From: Pusillibacter faecalis | Lineage (GTDB): Bacteria > Bacillota > Clostridia > Oscillospirales > Oscillospiraceae | DNA: 64,000 nt | Direction: 5' to 3' | Assembly: GCF_018408705.1 (NCBI RefSeq) | Contig: NZ_AP023420.1 | Location: 1,922,001 to 1,986,000 of the forward strand | Part shown: positions 1-8,126 of the stretch, piece after piece | Position numbering within the stretch: the stretch's first letter is position 1 | Layout of the letters: each line of letters begins with the position of its first letter | The notes under the pieces: model-generated | Told to the model about the DNA's origin: nothing | What the model saw: the letters and a program-made list of their open reading frames with translations, nothing else | Databases searched by the model: none | Position numbers and translations under genes: made by a program

Positions 1-1
1 G

Positions 2-421
2 GTAGGAATTGCCGCCATTGTTATGGGCTCCCAGATGCTGATCTGCTATGGAAGCAAGATTGCGATTTTATTGGGAGTGCCCGCTGGGATCATCGGGGTG
101 ACTATGGTGGCGATAGGAACCTCCCTGCCAGAATTGGTGACGACTTTGACCGCCATTTCCAGGCGGGAGGCGTCCATGTCTGTTGGAAACATCATCGGGG
201 CCAATGTGATTGACCTGACCATGATTCTGCCGGTATGCTCTGCAGTCTCCGGCGGCCGGCTGACCTTGAGCCGTCAGACCATCGGCCTGGATATGCCGGT
301 ATGCCTTGGAATGTGCGCCCTGGCAGTTCTTCCGCCGCTGATCAAGGGAAGATTTTATCGCTGGCAGGGAGTTTTGATGCTGGCAGCCTACATCGTCTAT
401 GTGGCGGCATTGGTCCGCTGA
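2..421 (+). CDS. Sodium/calcium (CaCA) family cation antiporter, C-terminal part
   Basis: The open frame enters from the left edge of the window, so only the last 139 codons are present. The fragment is almost wholly hydrophobic and carries the alpha-repeat signature GTSLPELVT, followed about 25 residues later by GNIIGANVIDL; both are typical of the second alpha-repeat of CaCA antiporters (YrbG/CaxA-like), where the acidic residue lies in the ion pathway. The family exchanges Ca2+ for Na+ or H+ across the cytoplasmic membrane. Four to five membrane segments remain. The gene ends at a strong hairpin terminator. Substrate ion is not predictable from this fragment. Confidence 0.88.
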   Translation, partial: VGIAAIVMGSQMLICYGSKIAILLGVPAGIIGVTMVAIGTSLPELVTTLTAISRREASMSVGNIIGANVIDLTMILPVCSAVSGGRLTLSRQTIGLDMPVCLGMCALAVLPPLIKGRFYRWQGVLMLAAYIVYVAALVR

Positions 422-426
422 AAAAA

Positions 427-449
427 GGCCGGAGCACATTGCTCCGGCC
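427..449. terminator. Bidirectional intrinsic terminator between convergent genes
   Basis: A perfect 10-bp stem (GGCCGGAGCA with its complement) closes a 3-base loop. It is flanked by six A on the left and TTT on the right, so it can end transcription of the antiporter on the plus strand and of the NUDIX operon on the minus strand. Confidence 0.8.
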
Positions 450-613
450 TTTCGCATGCCTTAAAACCAAGAAATACTCCTGGGATGGGAAGAGACAGCC
501 AAGAGCGGGGAAAGCCGGGAAAGGGGGCCATCCTGCATGTGTTTCACAGGACCCCAAAACCCCGCGCTGTAAGGGGCACTCTTTTAACACGCTGGCTATG
601 CTGCCCCTGGTTT

Positions 614-1228
614 TCATGGCGCCGTTTGTGCCAGATCCCGAACAATCCGGGCGGTCATGCCCCAGATGACGTGTCTCTGCCAATACCAGACTGGAACATC
701 CACCTTGCCCCGGGACCAGGGATAGTCCTGAGAAATGCCAACAGCCTCATAGGGAAAGCCCTCGGGCAGCTGTGGGAGAAGATCATAGGAGTAAAGCTCT
801 GGCGCTGTGTTTTGAAAGAAGGCAAAGGGGACGGTAAAGACCTCCGCCACCTCAGCGGAGGAAGGAGAGATGGCGGCGTAACCCTCTGGGGAGATCAGAC
901 CTAAATAGGGGCGAAGCAAAAAGCCCCGCTGATTGCAGATAAAGTCCGGAGTACCCAGCAGCTGGATTTGAGAGCGGGGAATCGAGAGCTCCTCCTCTGT
1001 CTCACGAAGAGCACATTCCGCAGGCGTCTCCTGTGACTCCAGCCTGCCGCCTGGGAAGCATACCTCCCCTCCCTGGCGCAGTTGTGCGGCCCGGACCTCA
1101 AAGAGAAGGTGCACGCCATCCGGCTGCTCCAGCAGCGGGCATAGAACAGCATATTCATTCCGGGCGCCCAGCAGTCCCGGCTGATGGCCGTCAAAACGAC
1201 GGCGCAGGGCCTCCAATGCCGCGCTCAT
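614..1228 (-). CDS. NUDIX hydrolase, CoA pyrophosphatase (NudL/YeaB) type
   Basis: This 204-residue protein has a full NUDIX box around residues 60-82 (GRLESQE, then RETEEEL), giving the acidic residues that bind the catalytic Mg2+ or Mn2+. Just before it lies LRQGGEVCFPGG, matching the UPF0035 signature of the NudL subgroup, which hydrolyses CoA and acyl-CoA to phosphopantetheine and 3',5'-ADP. It is cytosolic by composition. Its ATG overlaps the stop codon of the upstream lipid kinase by four bases (ATGA), so the two are translationally coupled. The CoA preference comes from the family motif; other nucleoside diphosphate derivatives remain possible. Confidence 0.88.
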   Translation of the reverse strand: MSAALEALRRRFDGHQPGLLGARNEYAVLCPLLEQPDGVHLLFEVRAAQLRQGGEVCFPGGRLESQETPAECALRETEEELSIPRSQIQLLGTPDFICNQRGFLLRPYLGLISPEGYAAISPSSAEVAEVFTVPFAFFQNTAPELYSYDLLPQLPEGFPYEAVGISQDYPWSRGKVDVPVWYWQRHVIWGMTARIVRDLAQTAP

Positions 1229-2112
1229 AGCAACATTGTGAGCGACCGCTGGTGGTTTTCAATTTCCACAGCGGGAACGCTGGCGGCATATTCCCCATCC
1301 AGAGACCAAGGCAGCTCCTCCTGGGTTTCCAGATGGAGAGAGGAGACGTGACGAAAGACCAGTCCCTCTCGATCATACTGCTGATTCAAAAGAGCCAGGA
1401 CCAAATTTTGCAGGTCTTGCGGGGTGCGGGGGCTGGGAATCAGAAGCAGCTCAAATTTTCCGTCATCCAATACGACACGCTCTGGATTGAGCTTCATCAG
1501 CCCTCCGATGGAGGTGGAGTTGCACACGGCGCCGAATAGATAGCTTCCATCCAGAACCTCCCCATCCGCGGTCAGCCGAATCTGATAAGGACGAAGAGAG
1601 TTCAGGTCTTTCATGCCCTCCAGGATATAGGCAAGATGCCCCAGGGCATTCTTGGCGGCCTGGGGAGCGGTGTAGGAGCTGCGGGTAAAGGCGCCGAAAG
1701 AGGCAACATACACGAAATAGCGTTCATTCCAGCGCCCGATATCCAGGGCGCGGCGCTGGCCGTGGAGAATCTGGTCCGCCGCAGCGGCCGGGTCAGAGGA
1801 GATGTGGAGACTGGCGGCAAAATCATTGGTGCTGCCCCGGGGAAGATAGCCAAGCAGAGGCCGCTGCTCCAGGGACATCAGACCGGAGATGGTTTGATTC
1901 AGCGTGCCGTCACCGCCCACAGCTACCACCACATCAGTATCCTCACCGCATTCAGCGGCAATCTTTATAGCGTCTCCAGGGGACTCGGTCTGGCGGATAG
2001 ACAGCAGATATCCAGCTTGGGAGAACAGGGCCGCCGCGTCAAACAGCGGGCCGCGGGGTTTGCTGCGGCCGGCTGTGGGGTTTACAATCATGAGAAGCTT
2101 TTTTTGCACCAT
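1225..2112 (-). CDS. Diacylglycerol kinase-family lipid kinase (YegS/DgkB/BmrU type)
   Basis: The 295-residue product opens with KLLMIVNPTAGRS and has the nucleotide-binding GGDGTLNQ motif near residue 65, both diagnostic of the DAGK catalytic fold. These enzymes phosphorylate diacylglycerol or related lipids with ATP, recycling the diacylglycerol released by lipoteichoic-acid or polar-lipid turnover. The ATG chosen lies ten bases after GGAGG; an in-frame upstream start (base 2193) would lie inside the promoter. Downstream the NUDIX gene overlaps by four bases. A TTGCAA/TATACT promoter drives the pair. Exact lipid substrate is unknown. Confidence 0.9.
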   Translation of the reverse strand: MVQKKLLMIVNPTAGRSKPRGPLFDAAALFSQAGYLLSIRQTESPGDAIKIAAECGEDTDVVVAVGGDGTLNQTISGLMSLEQRPLLGYLPRGSTNDFAASLHISSDPAAAADQILHGQRRALDIGRWNERYFVYVASFGAFTRSSYTAPQAAKNALGHLAYILEGMKDLNSLRPYQIRLTADGEVLDGSYLFGAVCNSTSIGGLMKLNPERVVLDDGKFELLLIPSPRTPQDLQNLVLALLNQQYDREGLVFRHVSSLHLETQEELPWSLDGEYAASVPAVEIENHQRSLTMLL

Positions 2113-2164
2113 AGGAAAAATGCCTCCTGCAAATGAACCGCAAGTGTTAAATTGGCGTAAAGAC

Positions 2165-2216
2165 AGTATAGCACGGGAAAAACGGGATTGCAATTCCCGG
2201 GGACGGCGTGTAGAAT
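2165..2216. promoter_or_regulatory. Divergent promoters sharing one -35 hexamer
   Basis: TTGCAA at 2188-2193 is its own reverse complement. Leftward it pairs with TATACT (2165-2170) at 17 bp to serve the lipid kinase; rightward it pairs with TAGAAT (2211-2216), also at 17 bp, to serve the AI-2E permease. Both promoters use the same -35 bases, so they should exclude each other. Confidence 0.65.
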
Positions 2217-2240
2217 AATCTTAACAAGGGGGTAACGGTC

Positions 2241-3464
2241 ATGAGACAGAAAGAGCAGCATATCAAATGGGGGCTGACGGCGTTCTGTACGGTGGCCGCT
2301 ATTTTGCTATTTTATGACACACTTTTTGGCAGCCGGTTTCTTCTGAAAACCTGGCGGCAGTTTTTAGGGGCCACCACACCAATTCTCTATGGCGCGTTTA
2401 TGGCTTATCTGCTGGCGCCGGTTGTCAACTGGTTTGACGGTGTCGCGGCCAGGGGGCGGCTGGCACCCAAGAGCGGCACCCGCGGACGAAGCGTTCCCCT
2501 GTGGGTTCGCTCTGCCAGCATTCTGCTGACCTGGGCGCTGATCGGTGTGCTATTCTATCTGTTGGCCTCCGTACTGCTGCCGGAGCTCTATAAAAGCGTG
2601 CTGCAGCTGGCCTCCAATGTGGAGAACTACTATAATACGATCAGCGGCTGGGTTGTGCATATGCTGGAAACCTATCCCTCTATAGAGGCTTGGGTGACTG
2701 GGCAGATGAATACTTATTATGATGCCATGGAGACGTGGGTACAGACGGAGCTGCTTCCGCAGGCCACCGCGGTGATGACGATTGTATCCGGAGGCGTTTT
2801 CGGCGTGGTGGCATTTCTGGGCGACCTGCTGGTGGGGGTGATCGTCTCGGTCTATTTTCTGGCTACCAAGGAGATTTGCGCCGCCCAGGCACGAAAGATT
2901 GTATGCGGCTTGTGCACAAAAAAGCATGTCTATTGGATTTTACGCGGTGTGCATAAAGTGGACAGTATCTTCTCTGGCTTCGTTCGGGGAAAGCTGCTGG
3001 ACTCCCTGATTATTGGTGTGCTGTGCTTTTTTGGCTGCTCGATTTTGGACTTCCCCTATACGCCGCTGGTGTCGGTGATCGTGGGAGTCACCAATGTGAT
3101 TCCCTTCTTTGGCCCCTTCCTGGGGGCGATTCCCAGCGCGTTTTTGATTCTGCTGGCCTCTCCCATCAAAGCGGTGTATTTTGCCATTTTTGTGCTGGCG
3201 CTTCAGCAGCTGGATGGTAATGTCATTGGTCCAAAAATTTTGGGAGACAAAACGGGCCTTTCCAGCTTGTGGGTGATTTTCGCCATCTTGGTGGGCGGAA
3301 GCTTTTTCGGCGTGGTGGGCATGTTCTTCGGCGTGCCGGTGTGCGCATGCATTTACAGCGCCCTGGAGTTTTATGTGAATGTCCGGCTGCGGAAGAAGAA
3401 TCTTCCAGTGGAGACGGAGACATATACGACTGATACAGCAGCTGCATCACCAGAGGACCTGTGA
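2241..3464 (+). CDS. AI-2E (PerM/YdiK/YtvI) family transporter
   Basis: The 407-residue protein has about eight membrane helices: two N-terminal ones, a long soluble stretch near residues 90-160, then the conserved C-terminal block with VTNVIPFFGPFLGAIP and LQQLDGNVIGPKI, both hallmarks of the AI-2E exporter superfamily. Members export small molecules, or in YtvI/PerM-like cases act in spore or envelope physiology or Na+/H+ exchange, so the family name should not be read as proof of autoinducer transport. The start follows AAGGGGGT by eight bases. The stop overlaps a possible GTG of the next gene, suggesting co-transcription. A paralogue lies at 10698-11876. Confidence 0.9.
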   Translation: MRQKEQHIKWGLTAFCTVAAILLFYDTLFGSRFLLKTWRQFLGATTPILYGAFMAYLLAPVVNWFDGVAARGRLAPKSGTRGRSVPLWVRSASILLTWALIGVLFYLLASVLLPELYKSVLQLASNVENYYNTISGWVVHMLETYPSIEAWVTGQMNTYYDAMETWVQTELLPQATAVMTIVSGGVFGVVAFLGDLLVGVIVSVYFLATKEICAAQARKIVCGLCTKKHVYWILRGVHKVDSIFSGFVRGKLLDSLIIGVLCFFGCSILDFPYTPLVSVIVGVTNVIPFFGPFLGAIPSAFLILLASPIKAVYFAIFVLALQQLDGNVIGPKILGDKTGLSSLWVIFAILVGGSFFGVVGMFFGVPVCACIYSALEFYVNVRLRKKNLPVETETYTTDTAAASPEDL

Positions 3465-3469
3465 TCAGA

Positions 3470-4624
3470 ATGCCCATGGAAACCATCCTGAATTCCCGCG
3501 GCAGCATAAGAGCGATGAAAACTTTTTTTCAAAAACATCAAAGACTCCATATTTGGCTGCTGACAGACCTTAGTCTCCTGGCTGTTTTTTGCCTGGTCAG
3601 GGAAAACCGGACTTGGATGAATGCCTTGGCCAAACATGTGGCGGGGCCGCTGCGGCAGACGGTGGGACGGCTTTGCTACCGGACGGAAATCTCTGTGATG
3701 GAAGTGCTGGCGGTACTGCTGGTGCTTTTATGCGCCGGATACGTCGTCGGAAGCGGAATTGCCGTTGTTAGAGCGGCAGGACACCGGGGAGACCGGGCTT
3801 ACAGCGCGGTGCTGGGCGCAGCTTGCGCCGCGTTGACGCTTTACGCCGGAACCTGTCTTTTGTGGGGGGTTCATTTCTGGACGGATTCCTTTCAGGATCA
3901 ATCCGGGATTACCGCCCAACCGGTGGCACAGGAGGATTTGCTGGCAGTAACCCAATACTTCGCAGACAAAACGGCGGAGGCGGCAGATGACGTGTCCCGG
4001 GATGCGGAAGGATTGTTTGATGTGCCGAGAGAAGACATTCTCTCCGCCAGCACTACGGTATATGATGTGCTGGAGCAGGAGTTTCCCTTCCTGGAATTTG
4101 ACGATCCAGGGGTAAAGGCTATGGCATTTTCGCGGCTGATGAGCATCATGGATTTTACTGGTGTTTATTGTGCTTGGACCGGAGAGAGCAATGTGAATGT
4201 GGACAGTCCCGCATGTCTTCTTCCGGCGACTGTGGCGCATGAGCTGGCCCATCAGCGGGGAATTGCATCGGAACAGGAGTGTAATTTCCTGGGAGTGCTG
4301 GCTTCCACCACTAGCGGTAATCCGGCCTATGTGTACGCCGGCTGGCTCTCCGGCTATATTTATCTGGGAAACGCCCTATACCGGGTGGACCCGGAGAGCT
4401 ACTGGGCCATCCGCAATGCCATGCCCGATACAGTGAAAGCGGATCTGGCTTACAATAATGCCTACTGGGCGCAGTTTCAGGACAGCGTGGTGCAGACTGT
4501 CTCTAACCAGGTTTACGATGGGCTGCTGAAAGCCTATGGCGATGAGCGGGGCATCCAGTCCTATGGAACGGTGGTGGATCTATTGGTGGCTTATTATCGA
4601 GATTTAGCGCAAGAAAAGCCATAA
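3470..4624 (+). CDS. DUF3810 family membrane-anchored zinc metalloprotease-like protein
   Basis: About 384 residues with two or three N-terminal membrane helices and an extracytoplasmic or cytosolic domain containing HELAHQRG near residue 260, an HExxH zinc-binding motif. This arrangement is that of the DUF3810 family, presumed metallopeptidases of unknown substrate. The GTG at 3461 sits only three bases after AGAGGA, so ATG 3470 (spacing 12) is preferred; ATG 3476 and ATG 3515 are alternatives, the last starting just before the first helix. The gene follows the AI-2E gene without a gap and ends at a perfect terminator hairpin. Confidence 0.82.
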   Translation: MPMETILNSRGSIRAMKTFFQKHQRLHIWLLTDLSLLAVFCLVRENRTWMNALAKHVAGPLRQTVGRLCYRTEISVMEVLAVLLVLLCAGYVVGSGIAVVRAAGHRGDRAYSAVLGAACAALTLYAGTCLLWGVHFWTDSFQDQSGITAQPVAQEDLLAVTQYFADKTAEAADDVSRDAEGLFDVPREDILSASTTVYDVLEQEFPFLEFDDPGVKAMAFSRLMSIMDFTGVYCAWTGESNVNVDSPACLLPATVAHELAHQRGIASEQECNFLGVLASTTSGNPAYVYAGWLSGYIYLGNALYRVDPESYWAIRNAMPDTVKADLAYNNAYWAQFQDSVVQTVSNQVYDGLLKAYGDERGIQSYGTVVDLLVAYYRDLAQEKP

Positions 4625-4626
4625 AA

Positions 4627-4653
4627 AGATAACGGGCCAACGGCCCGTTATCT
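4627..4653 (+). terminator. Strong intrinsic hairpin after the DUF3810 gene
   Basis: A perfect 12-bp stem (AGATAACGGGCC and its complement) closes a three-base loop immediately after the stop codon. The usual T-run is missing on the plus side, but AAAAA precedes the stem. Confidence 0.7.
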
Positions 4654-4670
4654 CTGAAGTGAATGGGAAC

Positions 4671-4703
4671 AGCCTGGGGGGATTGCTGCAATCCTCCCAG
4701 GCT
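4671..4703. terminator. Second hairpin in the intergenic region
   Basis: AGCCTGGG-type arms of 14 bp with one G-T pair enclose a short loop and are followed by GTCTTTCC. It may be a back-up terminator for the DUF3810 gene or end transcripts arriving from the transglutaminase gene on the other strand. Confidence 0.45.
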
Positions 4704-4975
4704 GTCTTTCCTGTTAAACCAAGGCCGCCATCCGGGGCGGTCCGTCAGGTGTGATAGCGATCCTGCGCGCCTCAAAATCATCGCGCCAAGGGACCCGCAG
4801 TGTTTGACGGAATGTTACCATGCATACTGGCTGCCGTCTCCGAAAGAGCACCGGAACGCCTATGCCACTCTGACGGTATTGCCCGGCAGGCAGTGCGCTG
4901 CCAGCAAAAACCGCCGCACCAAGGAGAACCAGTACTGTTGGAGGCTTGGCTATCCATCTGACGGCTTTCTAATTT
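4704..4975. other. Intergenic stretch without a supportable gene
   Basis: Between the hairpins and the end of the transglutaminase gene no ORF has a start and ribosome binding site. On the minus strand the frame from about 4970 to 4714 has no stop (about 84 codons) and includes a hydrophobic signal-like segment, but its only ATG comes late. It is listed as a finding, not as a gene. Confidence 0.4.
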
Positions 4976-6400
4976 TTACCAGGGGTGCTGTTGCCAGGAC
5001 TCCGCAGGCGTCATGGCAAAAAAGGTATAGTCCGGGGTGGGACCACTGTCTCCCCATGTAGTATCAATGTGGACCTCGGTTCCATCCAGGCTGGCGACAG
5101 TCCAGATATGGCCACTGTTGGAGAGGGCGTAGCAGTCAATTCCCTCCAGTTTTAAAAGCAGATTATAGGCACCAGTATAACCGTCGCACACGGCAGTGCC
5201 CTCTGTAAACAGGCTGTAGGGAATATGGCTGAGGGAATTCTCTGTGGCATCATAGTCATACACACAGTTTTCACAGATCCAGGTATAGTAAACCCGGGCT
5301 TTTTCCCGCTCCGTCATATCGGAGGTCACAAGACCCTCCTCCCACATTTGGTCGTGAACAGCGATGGCGGAATCCATGGCGGCGGTTCGATAGGTTTCGA
5401 TTTGTGAAGAGGTCAGATCCACGGCAGAAAAGGTCAGTGTCATGCTCCCGGATGGATGGAAAGAACAGGTGACGCTGTTATAGCTTTGCTCACAGTAACT
5501 TTTGGTGATGGACAGAGCCTTTTCCATCACCTGTCGTGCCTGGATGGCAGAGATACCGGAATACTGCAGAGTCAGCTGATTGCTGCCGGAAGAGAGCATA
5601 TAGCGAATGTCCTGGGCAATTTCCTCCGTTGTTGTGGGAGAGGCGATATAGCGCCCGGGCTCCACCAGGTCCGCCAAGGCAGTGCCCTGTGCGCTCTCCG
5701 TCAAATTCCAGGAGGGGGTCACCCGAAGGGAGGGGTCCACCATCCGGGTCAGCATGGCGGCCGCAGCACCGCGGGTAATCGAGGCGTCCGGCAGGAAAGA
5801 ACCAGTCTCGTCACTGCCAAGGCATATGCCCTTGCGGTACAAGGACAGGATATCCTGATAATAGGGAGTGTACTCTGTCACATCGGTCAAAAAGCGGCGG
5901 GAGGCATAGGCCTGGGTGATCAGGTCCGTGTGGATGGAGGGCAGTGTCTCCTCCGGCAAAATGTTTGTCAGAATATGGGCCATCTGGGCCCGGGTAGCGA
6001 TGCTGGAGAGCTCATTGTCCAGGGCTTTGTCCAGCACACCCTCTGCTTGGAGATAGCGCAGATACTGTCCGGCGACAGAACCGCCGTCACTGCCGTAGGC
6101 GGCAGGACCCGACTCTGGGTCCCCGGTGCGGTAGAGGCTTCGGATGCGTGCTGCAAAAATGACCGCCTGTCCCACCGTCAGGGGATCTGTCAAGCCAAAG
6201 GTGCCGTCGGCCTTTCCGACGGAGAGACCGTACTCATACAGCGCGGAGACATTGTCATAAAAGACAGAATCCGCGGAAAGGTCAGAAAATTGGTTATGAT
6301 AGGTCTGGACCCGGGAGAAATTGCCGTCCTGCGCGGCCAGCGCCGGTGTGGTCAGCAACAGTCCCAGAGCCAGGAGAAGGGCATATGTGCGTTTTTTCAA
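4976..6400 (-). CDS. Secreted S-layer-homology protein with transglutaminase-like domain
   Basis: The 474-residue protein starts with a classic signal peptide (KKRTYALLLALGLLLTTPAL followed by AA). Residues 35-230 hold about three SLH-like repeats (YGLSVGKADGTFG, GICLGSDETGSFLPDASITR), which usually anchor proteins to secondary wall polymers. Residues 350-470 form a transglutaminase/protease-like domain with a Cys in TAVCDGYT, a His in GHIW and an Asp in HIDTTWGD, the expected triad. The start is a TTG six bases after AAGGAG; there is no in-frame ATG before the signal peptide. The stop comes soon after the catalytic core. It is likely a cell-surface enzyme; its substrate is unknown. Confidence 0.9.
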   Translation of the reverse strand: MKKRTYALLLALGLLLTTPALAAQDGNFSRVQTYHNQFSDLSADSVFYDNVSALYEYGLSVGKADGTFGLTDPLTVGQAVIFAARIRSLYRTGDPESGPAAYGSDGGSVAGQYLRYLQAEGVLDKALDNELSSIATRAQMAHILTNILPEETLPSIHTDLITQAYASRRFLTDVTEYTPYYQDILSLYRKGICLGSDETGSFLPDASITRGAAAAMLTRMVDPSLRVTPSWNLTESAQGTALADLVEPGRYIASPTTTEEIAQDIRYMLSSGSNQLTLQYSGISAIQARQVMEKALSITKSYCEQSYNSVTCSFHPSGSMTLTFSAVDLTSSQIETYRTAAMDSAIAVHDQMWEEGLVTSDMTEREKARVYYTWICENCVYDYDATENSLSHIPYSLFTEGTAVCDGYTGAYNLLLKLEGIDCYALSNSGHIWTVASLDGTEVHIDTTWGDSGPTPDYTFFAMTPAESWQQHPW

Positions 6401-6430
6401 AGAGAGCTCCTTTCCAGTATCACCATGTGC

Positions 6431-7405
6431 TCAGGTGCAGATATGCAGGTCCTCTGCCACACGGTCCTCTACATAGGGGTTCAGATATTCATTTACCAGG
6501 GCCAGGGTGGCCTCGGTGTCCAGATAGATATAAGGGGAGTGCCACTCACTGGGCAGGGTGGAGAAACTGATGGCGTCGGCGCCCATGCCGATGGCCTCCT
6601 TTCCGAGCCATGCAAGGTTTCCAACCGTCAGGTCCGTCTCCACATAGGTCTGAAAAATTTTCACAAAGTCATCAATCTTGTCCAGATTTCCGACGGTTAG
6701 AACCTGCTTGGCCACGGCCTTGAGAAAATTCTGCTGGGTCTCCATGCGGCCGATATCCTGTGTGGCATAGCCCTCCCGAAAGCGGACCACCTTCAGCGCG
6801 TCGGCGCCGCTGAGCGTCTGCACGCCTTTTGAGATATGAATATAGAGATTTTGATAGGGGTCCTCATAATTCATGTTGATGGGCACGTCAAAGGTTACGC
6901 CGCCGATGGCGTCCACCAGGGCGACAAAGCCTTGCAGGTCCACGGAAACCGTGTAGTCCACCGGAATGCCCAGCTGATCTGAGATCGTCTGCGCCAGCAG
7001 GTCAATGCCGCCGGCGTTATAGGCATAGTTGATTTTTTGGTTGCGGCCGTGGATGATGGATTTGGTATCCCGGGGAATACTCACTCCGTAGATATAATTG
7101 TTTTCGGCATCTACAGCCACTAAAATGTTGGTGTCGCTGCCGCCGTTATGATCATCCACGCCGGAGACCAGGATGGTGTAGAAATTCGGCTTGCGCTCCA
7201 GATGGGAACGCAGAGCCTCCGACTCCAGGTCAGTGGTGTCTGTGCTGTCATCCAGAACCGGGTCCTCCGGTGTTTTCTGTTCCGGGGCCTGAAACAGTTT
7301 GTTGTAACCGACAAAAAGGGTCACAGCCACCAGCAGCACCAGGACAAGGGCGAGACGTTGGTTCAGCTTACTGCGCTGACGGCGGGAGGAACGGGCTCTG
7401 GACAT
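6431..7405 (-). CDS. LytR-CpsA-Psr (LCP) family protein
   Basis: A basic cytoplasmic start (MSRARSSRRQRSK) is followed by one membrane helix at residues 18-38 and a large extracytoplasmic LCP domain. GGSDTNILVAVD and YGVSIPRDTK are the characteristic strands, with Arg and Asp residues that hold the polyprenyl pyrophosphate substrate. LCP enzymes transfer wall teichoic acids or other glycopolymers from lipid carriers to peptidoglycan. At 324 residues it is of normal length. It lies just upstream of the SLH-transglutaminase gene on the same strand (30-base gap), making an envelope pair. A TTGTGT/TATAAT promoter precedes it. Confidence 0.92.
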   Translation of the reverse strand: MSRARSSRRQRSKLNQRLALVLVLLVAVTLFVGYNKLFQAPEQKTPEDPVLDDSTDTTDLESEALRSHLERKPNFYTILVSGVDDHNGGSDTNILVAVDAENNYIYGVSIPRDTKSIIHGRNQKINYAYNAGGIDLLAQTISDQLGIPVDYTVSVDLQGFVALVDAIGGVTFDVPINMNYEDPYQNLYIHISKGVQTLSGADALKVVRFREGYATQDIGRMETQQNFLKAVAKQVLTVGNLDKIDDFVKIFQTYVETDLTVGNLAWLGKEAIGMGADAISFSTLPSEWHSPYIYLDTEATLALVNEYLNPYVEDRVAEDLHICT

Positions 7406-7446
7406 ACGAAACAGCTCCTTCGAGGATTTACATAATACTGTTCCTT

Positions 7447-7475
7447 ATTATATAGCCCGTCCCAGGAAAACACAA
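7447..7475 (-). promoter_or_regulatory. Sigma-A-type promoter for the LCP operon
   Basis: On the minus strand TTGTGT (7470-7475) is followed at 17 bp by TATAAT (7447-7452), about 40 bases before the LCP start codon. Confidence 0.6.
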
Positions 7476-7479
7476 GAGA

Positions 7480-7506
7480 AAAAATAGCGGCTTTGCCGCT
7501 ATTTTT
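7480..7506 (-). terminator. Terminator of the spoIIID operon
   Basis: A perfect 12-bp stem (AAAAATAGCGGC with its complement) with a 3-base loop overlaps the stop codon of the small gene at 7499 and gives a T-run on the minus strand. Confidence 0.8.
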
Positions 7507-7795
7507 CTCCATCAGACGGCGTTTGTTCAACAGTTAGCTGCTCCAGGAGCGACTTGATATCTGCCAGCAGTTGATTCTGGTAGGAAAGCGCGCAGTGAAT
7601 ATAATACAGTGCGGTATCAATTTGTCCGGGAGCCATGGATCTGGCCGCCTGGCGATTTGAGGCCGGCGGCACCTCCGAGCCGTCCACCGGATGAGGCCAT
7701 CGGCGGACCTCCGGCTCTGTAAAAGCAGGGGTGCCGGATTGTTTGGCAGCAGTGGCCCGAATTTGCCGGCCTCGTCCGCCGGAATGATTTGCCAT
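7499..7795 (-). CDS. Small uncharacterised protein downstream of spoIIID
   Basis: This 98-residue protein starts at an ATG seven bases after GGAGGG. The first 60 residues are Gly/Arg/Pro-rich and look disordered (ANHSGGRGRQIRATAAKQSG). The last 38 form a probable helix with ALYYIHCALSYQNQLLADIKS, which could be a small dimerising or docking helix. No domain was recognised. It is only 23 bases from spoIIID and shares its terminator, so it is probably expressed in the mother cell during sporulation. That role is inferred from position alone. Confidence 0.6.
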   Translation of the reverse strand: MANHSGGRGRQIRATAAKQSGTPAFTEPEVRRWPHPVDGSEVPPASNRQAARSMAPGQIDTALYYIHCALSYQNQLLADIKSLLEQLTVEQTPSDGEK

Positions 7796-7818
7796 CAGGA
7801 TTCCCTCCTTGTGCGGCG

Positions 7819-8067
7819 TCAGACGCCGCGGTACTTTTTGCGGGTGGCGATGCCGCCCCGGATATGCCGCTGAGCTTTGTTCACCTCCAGCACCTCCTTC
7901 ACCTGGCTGTACAGAGCCCCGTTGAATTGGGGCAGCCGCTCCGAGATGTCCTTGTGGACGGTGCTTTTGCTGATGCCGAACTTCTGTGCGGCGGCGCGGA
8001 CCGTGGTCCGGTTCTCTATGATGTAAAGAGCCAGGCGTTCTGCCCGCTCCTCCATATTTTCTTTCAA
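7819..8067 (-). CDS. spoIIID: Stage III sporulation transcriptional regulator SpoIIID
   Basis: The 82-residue protein matches SpoIIID along its length: EERAERLALYIIENRTTVR, then the helix-turn-helix KFGISKSTVHKDISERLP, then the C-terminal basic helix with IRGGIATRKKY that contacts DNA outside the HTH. SpoIIID is a mother-cell DNA-binding protein that activates or represses many sigma-E and sigma-K genes. The most family-like start is a TTG at 8067; ATG 8055 is the alternative, and neither has an ideal ribosome binding site. A sigma-E-like promoter lies about 30 bases upstream. Confidence 0.95.
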   Translation of the reverse strand: MKENMEERAERLALYIIENRTTVRAAAQKFGISKSTVHKDISERLPQFNGALYSQVKEVLEVNKAQRHIRGGIATRKKYRGV

Positions 8068-8097
8068 ACACCTTCACTCCCCGCCTCTAGTTGGTCC

Positions 8098-8126
8098 ATC
8101 CTATGCGCAGATGCGGGGGAATATGA
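8098..8126 (-). promoter_or_regulatory. Sigma-E-like promoter of spoIIID
   Basis: Read on the minus strand, TCATATT (8120-8126) and CATAGGAT (8098-8105) are 14 bp apart. This closely follows the Bacillus sigma-E pattern (a -35 ending in ATATT and a -10 beginning CATA). Known sigma-E control of spoIIID supports the call. Confidence 0.7.

Noticed and set aside
2241..3464. Quorum-sensing (AI-2) exporter reading of the two AI-2E proteins
   Set aside because: The family name comes from one E. coli member; no luxS or lsr genes are in the window, so a signalling role is unsupported.
5456..6700. A 414-codon plus-strand ORF
   Set aside because: Antisense to the SLH-transglutaminase gene with a proper signal peptide and catalytic triad.
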